Source of the DNA: Lactarius indigo | Lineage: Eukaryota; Basidiomycota; Agaricomycetes; Russulales; Russulaceae | Assembly (NCBI GenBank): GCA_025766275.1 | Contig: JAFKAC010000034.1 | Location: forward strand, 1 to 64,000 | DNA: 64,000 bases | Direction of reading: 5' to 3' | Shown here: positions 36,401 through 47,267 of the stretch, piece by piece | How the letters are laid out: each line of letters starts with the position of its first letter | Numbering within the stretch: the first letter of the stretch is position 1 | Translations under genes and position numbers: made by a program | Notes under the pieces: generated by a model | Told to the model about the DNA's origin: nothing | The model's database searches: none | The model's input: only the letters and a program-made list of their open reading frames with translations

Positions 36401-36475
36401 GTCATAATTGACCTCATCGAAGATCACAACCCGATGCCAACACAAGGACAACGTAACGACCGCTGCGGCACATGA
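33410..36475 (+). pseudogene. Long decayed reading frame, probably internal to a family-A LTR element
   Basis: One frame stays open for about 1,000 codons except for TGA at 34394, TGA at 34847, TGA at 35798, TAG at 36104 and TGA at 36473. The first third is unrecognised (motifs LLYPWGSY and CARY-like CSRYVCYYEPLALLHTLACW). After the first stop, DHLVIADDPLLRRGVIQSLH and DSITTKHPGKDK look like the zinc-binding N-terminus of a gypsy integrase. The middle is polar and probably disordered. A BTB domain follows (35801-36190). A purine tract and LTR lie to the right, suggesting retroelement origin, but no RT or protease is visible. There is no start codon evidence. Confidence 0.5.
35801..36190 (+). 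pseudogene. BTB/POZ domain fragment
   Basis: The frame after the TGA at 35798-35800 reads DAIFATNDCTFHVHSYFFTR, ESPYFRRLW, a variable loop, then VTTKEFELLLWVFYNPDYSV and, past a TAG (36104-36106, where the family has Trp), TLVLRLAQQWEFPRVEALCW. These are the successive conserved blocks of the BTB/POZ domain as found in many basidiomycete proteins. BTB domains mediate protein-protein contacts. It lies about 650 bp before the family-A LTR, in the position where LTR elements sometimes carry an extra gene. Whether it was captured or is a coincidental neighbour is undecided. Confidence 0.75.
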
Positions 36476-36827
36476 ACCAACACCTACCATTGCCGCTATT
36501 GCCACGGTGTCGGACACACCAAAGCCTTCTGTCGCCAACCCCACGCTCGGTGCACCCCACAACGACGTTGCCCCATTCCACCTCACCACCCCTATTACGG
36601 ACTCCAGTGCACTGCATCGACGACTCCGTCCACTAGCGCACGTACTCGTACATGGGTACGCGACTCACTCTCCCCCACCCGGGCAACCCAACCAACCACA
36701 CACCCCCGACGCCGCCAACGCCACACCACAATTGACGATCGACCAGCAGACGACTATGAATACCCTTATGACATCGACTGGGAAGCCGCTGATCACAGCC
36801 CCTAACTCATTCGCGGACGAATGAACC

Positions 36828-36841
36828 AAGAAAGGGGGCTA
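36828..36841 (+). other. Purine-rich tract before the family-A LTR
   Basis: AAGAAAGGGGGCTA directly precedes TGTCACG. This marks the following LTR as a 3' LTR and the left side as internal element sequence. Confidence 0.6.
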
Positions 36842-37246
36842 TGTCACGATCACGTGACATCGTCACGTCACATCACATAACGTCCGTGTTCAAGTTCTGA
36901 CCCTTGAAAGTCTTACAGAAGTTGTGTATCACTCAGAGCACGCCTTATGGTGCTAAGATTCTGAATCATCTACGTAGCCATCGATAGTGACGTGGCTTAC
37001 AGATAACGGTCCCTGAAAACCCCAGTATGTACAAGTATAAGATGTAGTTCATTGAGTAGCACAAACCTTGTCTACTCTTAGTTCTCGAATACCGAGTCTG
37101 TTGATCATTGAACCCTCTTGCTTGTGAACTCCCAGAGTGACACAGGAACCCCCGAAACTCGACTTACTTCAAGGAAGTAAGTCTCAACTCTACCTGCGTG
37201 TCGAGCTCGGCTCCATGAAACCGTACGGTCCCTCGGAACCGTAACA
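36842..37246 (+). repeat. Family-A LTR, probably the 3' LTR of a decayed element
   Basis: A 405-bp LTR beginning TGTCACGATCACGTGACATC and ending GGAACCGTAACA. It is homologous to the split solo LTR at 19481-20293. No matching 5-bp duplication is found at its immediate left, as expected for a 3' LTR. Its right flank is directly inside a family-C LTR. Confidence 0.85.
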
Positions 37247-37754
37247 CGATGTCAGCTCGACTTGAGCTCAGTAGAGGTGGTAACAACTTAGCGATAGTCA
37301 CAATGACACGAAGGTCCGTGCTCTTGCCTTAGTGAATACTCGGAGGTACACCAGCAAGTCCTGCTAGTCTCAGACGTGATAAGAAAGACAAGTAGAGAAG
37401 AAGCTTGATAGAAGAGAAGAAAAGAGAAGTGATGATTCAAGAAGACCAAGATGGCGTATCTTGGTCTTCACAAGCTACTTTAAATACAAGTCGAGCAAGC
37501 TTACAAGCGTTGCTATGAGTCACAGTATAGTAGCGTCCAATGTATTGCAGAAACAACTCGAACCCTAATACTACTAGTACCTGTACTAGTATCGAGTCAT
37601 GGCATCAGTCAGCTATTGTATGCAATCACCTATCGCACCACCGTATCACTGTAAAGGCCTAAGGCCACGAGTCCATGACTAATCTACCTTACTGCCGTAG
37701 TCACAACCGGTACAGTAAGGGTCCGTAAGCTGGTACTTGAGTCGAAACATAACA
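37247..37754 (-). repeat. Family-C LTR remnant, cut by the family-A element
   Basis: This reads leftward from TGTTATGTTTCGACTC (37754) through the TATA region (TATTTAAA, about 37484), the AGACCAAGAT..ATCTTGGTCT hairpin (about 37445-37470) and GAGCTCAAGTCGAGCTGACA. It is truncated at 37247, where family A was inserted. It is a relative of the LTRs of Elements 1 and 2. Confidence 0.85.
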
Positions 37755-37833
37755 TCACTTGTAGCAGTGTCAGTAGCCTTCATCACTATGCGTGCCTTGG
37801 GCTTCGGACATGGTGCTGGCAGGGGGAGGGGGG

Positions 37834-38788
37834 TTAAGAGGGTGCAGAAGCAAGAGCAGCCAAAGCCTCATCATTGAAAAGGTTCACATTGGCAGGGGGC
37901 CTGACATCAGGTGTGTCATCCACTCTTGCGGGGGGCAAGCGCATGTCCACCTCCATCAGTTGTTTAAGAATGGCATGGGGGCCAGTGGGCAGGGCAGGGG
38001 CAGGGTCAATGATCTTGGCCACCTGGTGAGGGGGTGGGAAGTCGCCACAAACAGAGCATTGGCATGGTAAGCGAGCATTGTGTCCCATCATCTTGCATAG
38101 CAAGCAAGGGAACCAGCAGTTGCAGATACCAGGTTGTTTATGGGGGCCAGCACAGAGGAAGTTGTGGTTCTTGATGTGATGGGCACCCCCACAATGAACA
38201 CAGCAGTTCTTCCTGTTCCACTTGCAGGTGGGGGCATTCAAGACGTGTCCCATCTTGAAGCACTGCCCACACTGCTTGGGTCAGGGCGAGTTGCCAGCAA
38301 AAACAAATGTGACCCCATAACTGAACATCAAGATGCCCACCTCAATGGCCTGCATAGTGATGGACTTGATGGGGTTGATATAGGTGAAGACCACCATGGA
38401 GGTGGCCAACTTGATCTTTGTCAAATCATTTATCCAGTATGGACGTTGAATGATCTGGATGTTTTCAAAACAGGGGTTACATGTGAGTTTATTGTACAGA
38501 GCATCCTCATCATGGAAAAATCCATCTTGATTGGCAATGACAACATTGCAAAGCTGGGCCCAGCACCATCCATCAGATGGGACAAGCATGGATCTGGGGA
38601 AAGGCTGACAGAGAAGTTTGGAGAAAGTGAGGATGCATTCCATGGGCACTTTCCTAATGAGCGTATAGATGTAATTGCCAGTTTTGGTGACCTCCCACGA
38701 CCAGGCACCAGAGGGCAGGCAGATAGGGTTGGAAGTTTGGCATTCAATGGCCATGTGTATGCCATGCATGATATGGCCTGGGTTTGTA
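37834..38788 (-). pseudogene. LINE ORF1-like zinc-knuckle protein, 3' part
   Basis: On the minus strand, coding sequence contains AIECQTSNPICLPSGAWSWE and GNYIYTLIRKVPMECIL, then Cys/His clusters: CGQCFKMGHVLNAPTC, CVHCGGAHHIKNHNFLC, PGICNC..CLLCKMMGHNARLPC. This spacing matches the zinc-knuckle nucleic-acid-binding region of ORF1 proteins of basidiomycete non-LTR retrotransposons, as I recall them. One in-frame TGA (complement of 38281-38283) lies just before the first knuckle, and the ORF ends at 37834. The upstream half continues beyond Element 2 at 46588-46939. No endonuclease or RT is present. Confidence 0.6.
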
Positions 38789-39275
38789 TGTTACGTTTCG
38801 ACCCAAACCCTTACTGTACCGGTTGCAACTACGGCGGTAAGGTAGATTAGTTGCGGACTTACGATAGGCGATTACGAGTATGATAGGAGATTGCGCGTTG
38901 ATTGCTGACTGAGGACTTCGCCACTAATACTAGTAGTAGTAGTATTAGGGTTCGAGCTACTTACGCGATACGTTGGACGCTACATTACTGTGACTCATAG
39001 CAGCGCTTGAAAGCCTGCTCGACTTGTATTTAACCTGTCTTGCGAAGACCAAGATACGCCATCTTGGTCTTCTTGAATCGTCACTTGTTTCCTCTCCCTT
39101 TCCCTTTCTATCTCTCTCTCTTAGTGCACCTTCGAGTGTTCACCATTATCTACGCTTGGACCTTTGTGTCTTCAAGATATTCGTCGCGCCTGGGCTTTCG
39201 TGCCTTCAGAGCATCTGCTAAGTTGTTACTGCCTCCATAGAGCTCAAGTCGAGCTAACGTCGTGACGACGTTACA
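38789..39275 (+). repeat. Element 2 5' LTR
   Basis: A 487-bp LTR, TGTTACGTTTCGACCC..GACGACGTTACA. TATTTAA lies at 39027-39033 and the predicted transcript start ATCTTGGTCTT at 39061-39071. A short reading frame beginning MYLTCLAKTK is present in both LTR copies but lies over the promoter and is not considered a gene. Confidence 0.95.
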
Positions 39276-39277
39276 TT

Positions 39278-39288
39278 AAGACCAAGAT
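39278..39288 (+). other. Primer-binding site, predicted self-priming
   Basis: AAGACCAAGAT follows the LTR after TT and complements ATCTTGGTCTT (39061-39071), 27 nt downstream of the TATA box. The arrangement is identical to Element 1. Confidence 0.65.
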
Positions 39289-39294
39289 AACACC

Positions 39295-41364
39295 GTGGCC
39301 GTAACAACAAGAGACCAGTGGACGAGCTTCCGTCCATATTCGCTCCCAAGAAGAGGAGAACGTAACGTCCCCACGCGCTTTCTACGAGCCGCTAGTTGGA
39401 GGGAAAGACAAGAAGAAACCGGATATTTCATGGAGTTCAACGGACCTAGTAGGTTCCGACCAGTTGAGTTCAACTTCGACCACTTGTGTTGGATGGAGGT
39501 TGTGTGGAATCCCATAGACTCTCAGTGGGACGTCATACGACCAGCAGGACCTAGATACCAGTGCGATATCGACACCCGGGAACTCAACAGCCGAGCAGAT
39601 TGGGGCCCCATTGACGGGCAAGTACGAGAACACTCTACTGGAGAAGTGATATCAGAAGAAGAGGAGGAACAAAGCCAAGACGAGAGTAAAGGACGAGAGC
39701 CAAATCAAACAGAAACTAGCGGAGGAGCAATACAAGACCTCCTCATTGAACGAGCTGAGTCCGCACACATTACTGAACCAGAACCAATTCACATCCGATC
39801 ACCAGCCATTATGGCGACAGTAACAAGAGCAATGGAAGAGGTCGCGATTGAAGAAGCACGCGCAATACGAGAAGAAGCACGAGAAATCCTCATGCCCATC
39901 AACCCTGAAACCGGTGTACGAATGACTGCAGACGACGCAGCCATCTTCCGAGCAATAGGGTCAGATCGAGGAGACCCCCCATCCGGACGACAACCCGCAT
40001 TAGACCTCCCACCGGGAACGGGAGGACCGGGTGAAGACCTGCCTCCGCCACCAGGGGGGGGTATCCTGTTTGATCTACGAAGAACCGAACCACCAAGAAT
40101 GCCACCTATGGGACCGCCAGGAGGTGGAGGAGGCGACGGTGGAGGAGGAGGAGATGCCGGAGATGCCGGAGGAGGAGGACATCATAACGAAAAACTAACC
40201 GGCGAGCCACCTTCCATTTTTGACGGAGACAGACTCAAAGTAGACCAATTCCTAACGCAGTGGCATGTCTATTGGGGTATGAACTTGGATGCCCCTATCA
40301 TGCGCAACGACTACAGAAGATGCCTTCTGTTTCTTTCCTACATCAAAGGCGGAGCGGTCAGCGAATGGGTCCTATCCTTCCTGAACTGGCTCAACAGGCA
40401 GATACAACGAGGAATAAGTCCCTACACTCGCGACCTATGGAACGCCGTGGCCGATGGATTCAGCCAGAGGTTCGAAAACACACTAGAAAGGGAGCAAGCC
40501 CAAGCTATACTACGGAAAGGTTACAAAATGATAGGAGAAGACATTGACAAGTACGTCAATGACTTTGAACAGCTCGCACGGAAAGCTCACTATCGCCTCA
40601 ATGAACCCCAAACCATCGACCTCTTTACGTCGGGTCTGCCCAAGGAACTGTTCAAAAACGCGTTCCAATTTGACGACCCCGTCACATTCGATGACTGGAA
40701 AAGAGCTGTCCTCAAGCGGCAGAAGAACTATATCCACCTCAAGGCACGACTCAATGAGTACAAAAATACGACGACGCAACCAAAGAAGCAGGGCAGCAAT
40801 GCGGGATGGACACTCCCGCAGAACCTACCACAAACGAACCCGTGGGCGATGGACACCTCGGCTGACCGAGCAAAGGTGAGGCTCGCGGGGTCCGAAGACA
40901 TCGACTTCAACAAGCTGCCACACCGTGACTGGTCTACACCACCGTTCCCGCTGAGAGGAGGACCGGGAGTTAGAGGATGAGGGAGAGGGGGATCTTGAAG
41001 GGACTTAAGGAATGTCCTTTGTTACAACTGTCACGCCCCCGGCCACCTCTCACGAAATTGCCCATATCCGCGTATGCAGCAACAGTGGCAGACTGCCCCA
41101 TCCAGCAGCCGCATGACCGAAACTACGGGATATCCTCAAGGACCCGTCTCACAATACGCGCCGTCGCAATACGCGCCGTCGTTGCCGGGGTATATGTCGC
41201 CGGCGCCAAGCGTGACGCCCACACCCCAAATCAACGCGGCAAGCACGAAAACAGCGGGAGAACAGGCTAAAGAATGGCTCACACAGGTGGCCAACAGTAC
41301 GGATGAGGTAAAGGATCTTATACTTCAAGATCTATGGGGAAAAGAGGGTTTTCGGGATGCCTGA
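39295..41364 (+). pseudogene. Element 2 gag, nearly intact
   Basis: The frame opens at GTG-GCC (39295) in a strong Kozak-like context (CACC before, G after); no ATG precedes it in frame. Order: VAVTTRDQWTSFRPY; an acidic stretch; MPINPETGVRMTADDAAIF; a Pro/Gly-rich linker (residues about 225-300); a capsid-like region from FLTQWHVYWGMNLDAP to LPKELFKNAFQFDDP (about 320-460); AMDTSADRAKVRLAG; and the CCHC knuckle CYNCHAPGHLSRNC (41020-41061). It ends KEGFRDA-stop at 41362-41364. Two TGA codons (40978-40980, 40996-40998) replace CGA codons of Element 1. It is otherwise one continuous frame and the best guide to the family's gag. Confidence 0.9.
41337..41352 (+). promoter_or_regulatory. Tandem -1 frameshift heptamers at the gag-pol junction
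   Basis: GGGAAAA (41337-41343) and GGGTTTT (41346-41352) are both in X-XXY-YYZ phase relative to gag. Pol lies in the -1 frame and overlaps the gag end. The pair is conserved with Element 1. Confidence 0.6.
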
Positions 41365-44300
41365 ACCCGTCAGTCTGGGTGAGGGCTCTTCAATGTAATT
41401 CTGTAATTGTGACAATGTGCTACCGATCTATGAGAATTCCAGTGACTGTCCGTACGAATTACCAAACGACTGAAACAAATGCGCTAGTCGACTCTGGCGC
41501 GACCGACAACTTCATCCAACCCAGCTTGGCCAAACGGGCTGGTATCCCGACACAGCCGCTGAATACGCCTCGCAAAATATGGAATATAGACAACACGGAA
41601 AACAAAGCTGGGTTAATCACTCATTACGTTAACCTAGAGGTGAAAACATGAGGACAGATAAAACAAATGACCTTCCTAATCACCGACCTTGGAAGCGAAG
41701 ACATGGTGCTAGGCTATCCATGGCTAAGCGCATTCGAACCAACAATCAGCTGGGCCACCACCACTATACACCCCGACATGCAGCCAATAATGTTAGCAAC
41801 TAGCGAAGCACTGCTGTCAGCAACGACCATTCGAGCCCTCATTGTAACCGAAAAGGAAGACATTGTGCGGGAGTTAGAAGAAGAAACGTTCGCTAGAGCC
41901 ACCACCTCGACGGAATTGGCCATACAAGCAAAACAACAACAAACGGCAGCAGTGCTCCCCCAGGAATACGCAATGTTTACCAGACTTTTCAACGAGCAAG
42001 CCTCGCACCGTTTCCCCCCGGCAAGGCCATGGGATCATGCAATAGACTTCAAACCATCCGTGCCAGCCGCCATCGACTGCAAGATCTACCCTATGACCCA
42101 AAAAGAAGAGGGCGAACTCAAAGAATTTCTGGAAGAGAAACTGAAGCAAGGGTATCTGCGCCCCTCTATCTCTCCGTACGCATCATCCTTCTTCTTCATT
42201 AAAAAGAAGGACGGAAAACTACGCCCGGTACAGGATTACCGGGTCATCAACTCCCACACCATTCGAAATCAATACCCGCTACCGTTAATACAGGATCTCA
42301 TCCTTGACCTCAGCAACGCCCACATCTATACTAAACTCGACATCCGATGGGGCTACAACAACATACGTATTCGTGACGGCGACCAAGAAAAGGCAGCGTT
42401 CAAAACTAAATTCGGCCTCTTCGAACCCACGGTCATGTTCTTCGGGCTCACTAACTCCCCCGCCACCTTCCAAGCCATGATGAACCACATCTATCGCGAC
42501 ACCATAGCGAAGCACGAACAACTGGGCACTACCATATGCATCTACATGGACGATATTGGCATCGCTACTCACTTTGATCACGATCTAGCGGCCCATATAG
42601 ACGCCGTCCGCGATGTTTTGCGCGTTGCGGAGGAACACGACCTCTACTTCAAACTCGAGAAGTGCCTGTTCCATCAACCGCGGATGGATTACCTGGGGGT
42701 AATCCTTGAGAGGGGGGTGACCCGAATGGACCCTGTAAAAGTTCAAGGAATCAAGGACTGGCCAACACCAACAAAAGTCAAAGACGTCTGCTCTTTCCTC
42801 GGCTTCTGCAACTTTTACAGACTCTTTATCCGCGGTTTCACAACCCACGCTAAGCCACTCACTAAACTAACACGAAAGGACGAAGAATGGCGATGGACTG
42901 AAGAGGAAGAAAAGGCGTTTAACACCTTAAAACAACTAGTGACGGAGGAACCGGTGCTAGCACACCCCATCCTTCAAGACCCATTCGAATTGGAAGTAGA
43001 CGCTTCGGGCTATGCGGTGGGAGCCGTATTACTGCAAAAGAAATCTGACGGCAAGCGACACCCCATAGGTTACTACTCGGCGACGCTTTCTGAAGCCGAA
43101 AGAAACTACGACATCTATGACCTAGAGCTGCTCGCGATAGTCAAGGCCCTACGGAATTGGTGACCACTTCTCGCAGGTGCCCCCCACAAGATTAAAATCT
43201 ATTCGGACCATCTAAACCTACAATACTGGAAGTCACCACAGAAGATCAGCAGGCGAGTCGCCAGGGAAGTACTCAAACTTTCTGAATACGACTTCGAGAT
43301 TCACCACATTAAAGGAAAGAACAACGGACGGGCAGATGCACTGTCAAGACGACCGGATTATGACCAAGGCGTCGAGGACAACAGCGAAGTAGTAGTCCTG
43401 CCCCCCGAAATCTTTGTACGAACCCTTAACACCACGCGCACCTTCATCGCCAACCCAAACCTACTACAACCACGCCACCAACAAGACGAGGAGGTGATCA
43501 AGATATGGATCGACCCTTATAACCTCAAGAAAATACAAGGAGAATGGTACAAGGACGGCAGGTTCGTAATCACAGGGCCAGCGTCGACTCAACGAGTACT
43601 AATACACGACCATCACGACTTGCCAATACATGGCCATCTGGGAATTGCGAAAATGCAACGCATTCTGGAGCAACATTACTGGTGGCCGCGGCTCCGAAGA
43701 GACATATATGAATACGTGCAAGGTTGCGCAGAATGTCAAAGGAATAAAGTCAACACGAGGCCCATACGAGCCGCGCTGCATCCCATCACACCAATACTGG
43801 AAGCCATGCCGTTCCACACGGTGGCGGTGGACTTCATCACCAAACTCCCCGTTTCCAAGGGGTATGACAGTATACTAACTGTCACAGACCACGACTGCAC
43901 CAAAGCCTCGATCTTTATCCCATGCCGAGAAGAAATTACCGCAGAAGAAACGGCGACTCTGTATGTCGCCCAAGTGTTCAAGCGCTTCGGACTGCCACGC
44001 AAAATAATAAGCGACCGCGACCCACGCTTCACATCCAAGTTTACCAGAGAAGTATGCCGCATTCTGGGGATCCAACAGAACATATCAACCGCATATCACC
44101 CACGTACTGATGGGCAGTCCGAGCAAACTAACCAGTGGCTGGAACAGTACCTACGCTTCTGGGTGAATGAGCGGCAAGACAACTGGGAAGCTTATCTACC
44201 AATAGCCGAATTTGCGCACAACAACTGGCCACATGAACACACTAAAGAGTCGCCGTTCCAACTTCTGATGGGGTATAACCCACAAGCGGACTGGACGGAT

Positions 44301-46069
44301 AAGCCATCTCCCATTCCCCTCGCGACCGCGCGACTGACGCAGCTAAAAGAAGCTAGAGACGCCGCCCAACGCCTCATAAAGAAGGCGCAAGAATCATGGG
44401 TGCGCAACAAAGATACGCCCAAGTTCAACATCAACGATCTCGTATGGCTCGAGGGCAAACATCTTCGAACCAATCAGCCTACAGCGAAATTAGCAGCGTG
44501 ACGCCACGGACCCTTTCGGGTGGTACAGGTGATGTCCCCTTACAACTATCGATTGGAACTTCCCACGCAGTGGAGCATCCATCCAGTGTTTCACATCGAT
44601 CTTCTCACACCGTACAAGCAAACTTCCTTACACGGGGAAAACTTCACACGACCACTGCCCGAACTGATAGATGGAGAAGAGGAATATGAAGTCGAGGCCA
44701 TTCTAGACACTCGGCATTTCGGCAGAGGAAGACGCCTTCAATATCTGATCAAATGGAAGGGGTACCCAGACTCAGAGAACCAGTGGGTCAACAAAGACGA
44801 GGTCTTTGCGCCGGAAGCGCTTCGCCTGTATCAGGAAGCGCAAACCCACGGTAGAAGAGATAAAGTGGGAGTCGCTCGAACAGAGGACAGTCATCCCCTC
44901 TTCCTTCGCTCAGCCATTACTCTCATGCCCACTTCCCCACTGCAACATGTCACACAGACGCAACTCCTCGACTCCCTCGCGGACGACGCCCGCACCCTCT
45001 TGGCGGAGGACAGCGACACCGAAGTTCCCAACACTCAGCTCACGCCATGGACACCTCTTACACCAGCAGAGGGGCCCATCACCGCACAAGAATGGACGTC
45101 GTCACCAGATTCCCAGACCCGACGACCACTCCCGACGACGACCGAGCCGTCGTCCACGTCTTCCAAAACGATCGCGGCGAACGTGAACCCATCGCCGCTA
45201 TCCCCCCAAGCGACGACCTCATCGGCGTTCGCGGAGTTTTCCCAAGCAACGACCAGCGTTCAAGCGCTGATGGAGTACAAGTTGGAGGGCTGGAAGAGGG
45301 TAGCGGCGGCATGGCAGAAGGAGCAGCTAGACTCAGCAGCGGCCCGACTGAGGGAGATGCGCGAGCGATGGCAGCGATGGCGGCAGCTGAGGCTGGCCAT
45401 GACGACAAAGATTATTACCCGGCGAGACACACCTTCCTTCGAATGACACGCGACCCTGATAATCCCCTCATCACGCCCTGGCTCGTCTACTCCGACGGGT
45501 CCCCCATGTATCGAGGACGTGTGCGCATGCCTGGTGCCGCCGATCACCATCCGTTCACCGCCGCCGACGACCCCGCGCATGTCATTGCGCCTGAAGGGTT
45601 CCGGGCGAACCGACGACCCCATCACATTCGATACCCCATCACCGGGCCAGATGGAGTAGAGAGGGACGCGTCGCACGTCCAGATCATTGGAGGGGCCGAC
45701 CCCCTTATACTAGGGGTTATACCGGGCTCACCACGCGTCTATGGTAAGCCCCTCTACACAGAACCTCACGTATCTGCAGCGCTTCGCCCCACGTACCCGC
45801 ACGAGGACCTCATCGTCTTCGAAGTGGACAAGATCACCGACCGCGCGCTCAATCGCATCAACGACGAGTCGCTCACCGCGGAGGTCACGCACTTCCGCGC
45901 GGCCAGCTACGAGCTGGATCAACTTCGGGCGAGGGTGAGTCAACTCCACGCAATGATCGAGTGCGCACAAGACGACCGGTGCGACGCGATCTACCGCTTG
46001 GAGCGCGCCACCGCGTTAGAGCGTATTGCCGAAGAACAGCGCAACTGGCCGGCCCGCGACTTTCGGTGA
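41349..46069 (+). pseudogene. Element 2 pol: PR-RT-RH-IN-chromodomain plus C-terminal tail
   Basis: Protease ALVDSGATDNFI (about 41481-41515); RT with FFFIKKKDGKLRPVQDYR and YMDD (42543-42554); RNase H LEVDASGYAVGAVL (about 42985); integrase H2C2 HHDLPIHGHLG..CAECQ (43605-43740); D-D-E in VDFITKLP (about 43828), SDRDPRF (about 44010) and GQSEQTN (about 44118); chromodomain EEEYEVEAILDTRHF..YLIKWKGY (44675-44830). The tail then runs to ARDFR-stop at 46067-46069. In-frame TGAs at 41649-41651, 43161-43163 and 44499-44501 break it; the last is CGA in Element 1. A one-base deletion near 45090 shifts the tail to another frame (45047-46069), whereas Element 1 keeps one frame there. The tail has LTAEVTHFRA and a coiled coil and matches no domain I know. 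Confidence 0.9.
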
Positions 46070-46086
46070 GCCAGGGGTCTCACGCT

Positions 46087-46100
46087 AGAAGAGGAGGTGA
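46087..46100 (+). other. Element 2 polypurine tract
   Basis: AGAAGAGGAGGTGA precedes the 3' LTR and ends with the same GGTGA as Elements 1 and 4. Confidence 0.75.
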
Positions 46101-46587
46101 TGTTACGTTTCGACCCAAACCCTTACTGTACCGGTTGCAACTACGGCGGTAAGGTAGATTAGTTGCGGACTTACGATAGGCGATTACGAGTATGATAGGA
46201 GATTGCGCGTTGATTGCTGACTGAGGACTTCGCCACTAATACTAGTAGTAGTAGTATTAGGGTTCGAGCTACTTACGCGATACGTTGGACGCTACATTAC
46301 TGTGACTCATAGCAGCGCTTGAAAGCCTGCTCGACTTGTATTTAACCTGTCTTGCGAAGACCAAGATACGCCATCTTGGTCTTCTTGAATCGTCACTTGT
46401 TTCCTCTCCCTTTCCCTTTCTATCTCTCTCTCTTAGTGCACCTTCGAGTGTTCACCATTATCTACGCTTGGACCTTTGTGTCTTCAAGATATTCGTCGCG
46501 CCTGGGCTTTCGTGCCTTCAGAGCATCCGCTAAGTTGTTACTGCCTCCATAGAGCTCAAGTCAAGCTAACGTCGTGACGACGTTACA
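46101..46587 (+). repeat. Element 2 3' LTR
   Basis: A 487-bp LTR, two differences from the 5' copy by eye, followed by the TTGTA target duplication. Confidence 0.95.
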
Positions 46588-46939
46588 TTGTAGCATGTAA
46601 TGCCACTTCTGCAATGTTGTCATCAAGACTGCCATAATGAACAACGACCACCTTCATGATGTTGCAAGAAGTGGGAGAAGTGGATGATTTCTGGGTCCCT
46701 GCAGAGGTGCGTCCCTGGGTGCTGGCATGGGCCTTTGCCAGGGTGGCCAATGCAACCTGCTGAAAAACCACCTTCACCACCATCAATGAGTATAAGGGTC
46801 CGTGTCTGCCAATGCTGATGAACCCATTGTTCACAGCTACTGTATGTAACCCAGTGTCCACCACTGCACACAGGGGAGCACTATTCAGGACTAGTGTTGT
46901 GGGGCTTGAAGAGCCTGAGCCAGTCCAAGTCTGAGCCAT
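46588..46939 (-). pseudogene. LINE ORF1-like protein, 5' part
   Basis: Minus-strand coding sequence (APLCAVVDTGLHTVAVNNGF, VVVHYGSLDDNIAEVALHAT) that joins in frame to the 38788-37834 segment once Element 2 and one TTGTA copy are removed, giving ALHATNPGHIMHG across the junction. The combined ORF would be about 430 codons. Its true start is not clear; 46939 is only the first Met available. Confidence 0.55.
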
Positions 46940-47267
46940 GCGAGCCCATTTTGCAGGCTTGCAAACAGAGCTGAGCCCCAGCTAAATTTGTGGCTAATTT
47001 TCTCCAAGCCAACAGCTCGAGCCAGCTAAGTCGCAAAAAATATACTACAGCCCCACAATTCACAAAAGTTCTGAGCACAATGGGATACAGAAAGTACAGA
47101 GGAAGGATACAACATGTAAAGTATATATCTATCCAATGCCAGAACACATATTAACATGTCAACAATGGCCTTGTGATCACCCAAACATTTGTTGGGTGTC
47201 CAGACAAACGTAAACTGCACAACACACCGTCAACGATGGCCAAGTGACAATTATGTTCAACTCACAT
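46940..47267. other. Non-coding stretch, nothing recognised
   Basis: AGCTCGAGCC-like words recur near 46905-47015, but no gene or repeat boundary is identified. Confidence 0.4.

Larger units (their letters stand above)
38789..46587 (+). mobile_element. Element 2: Ty3/gypsy chromovirus, complete with TSD
   Basis: A 7,799-bp element with 487-bp LTRs, flanked by TTGTA at 38784-38788 and 46588-46592. LTRs differ at two positions by eye (CATCTGC/CATCCGC and GTCGAGCTA/GTCAAGCTA). It is the same family as Element 1, with identical organisation. Five in-frame TGA codons and one frameshift disrupt the genes. It is inserted in a minus-strand LINE-like ORF. Confidence 0.95.

Noticed and set aside
39024..39221. 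Short frame MYLTCLAKTK.. repeated at 46336
   Set aside because: It lies within both LTR copies over the promoter and transcript start; conservation reflects LTR identity.
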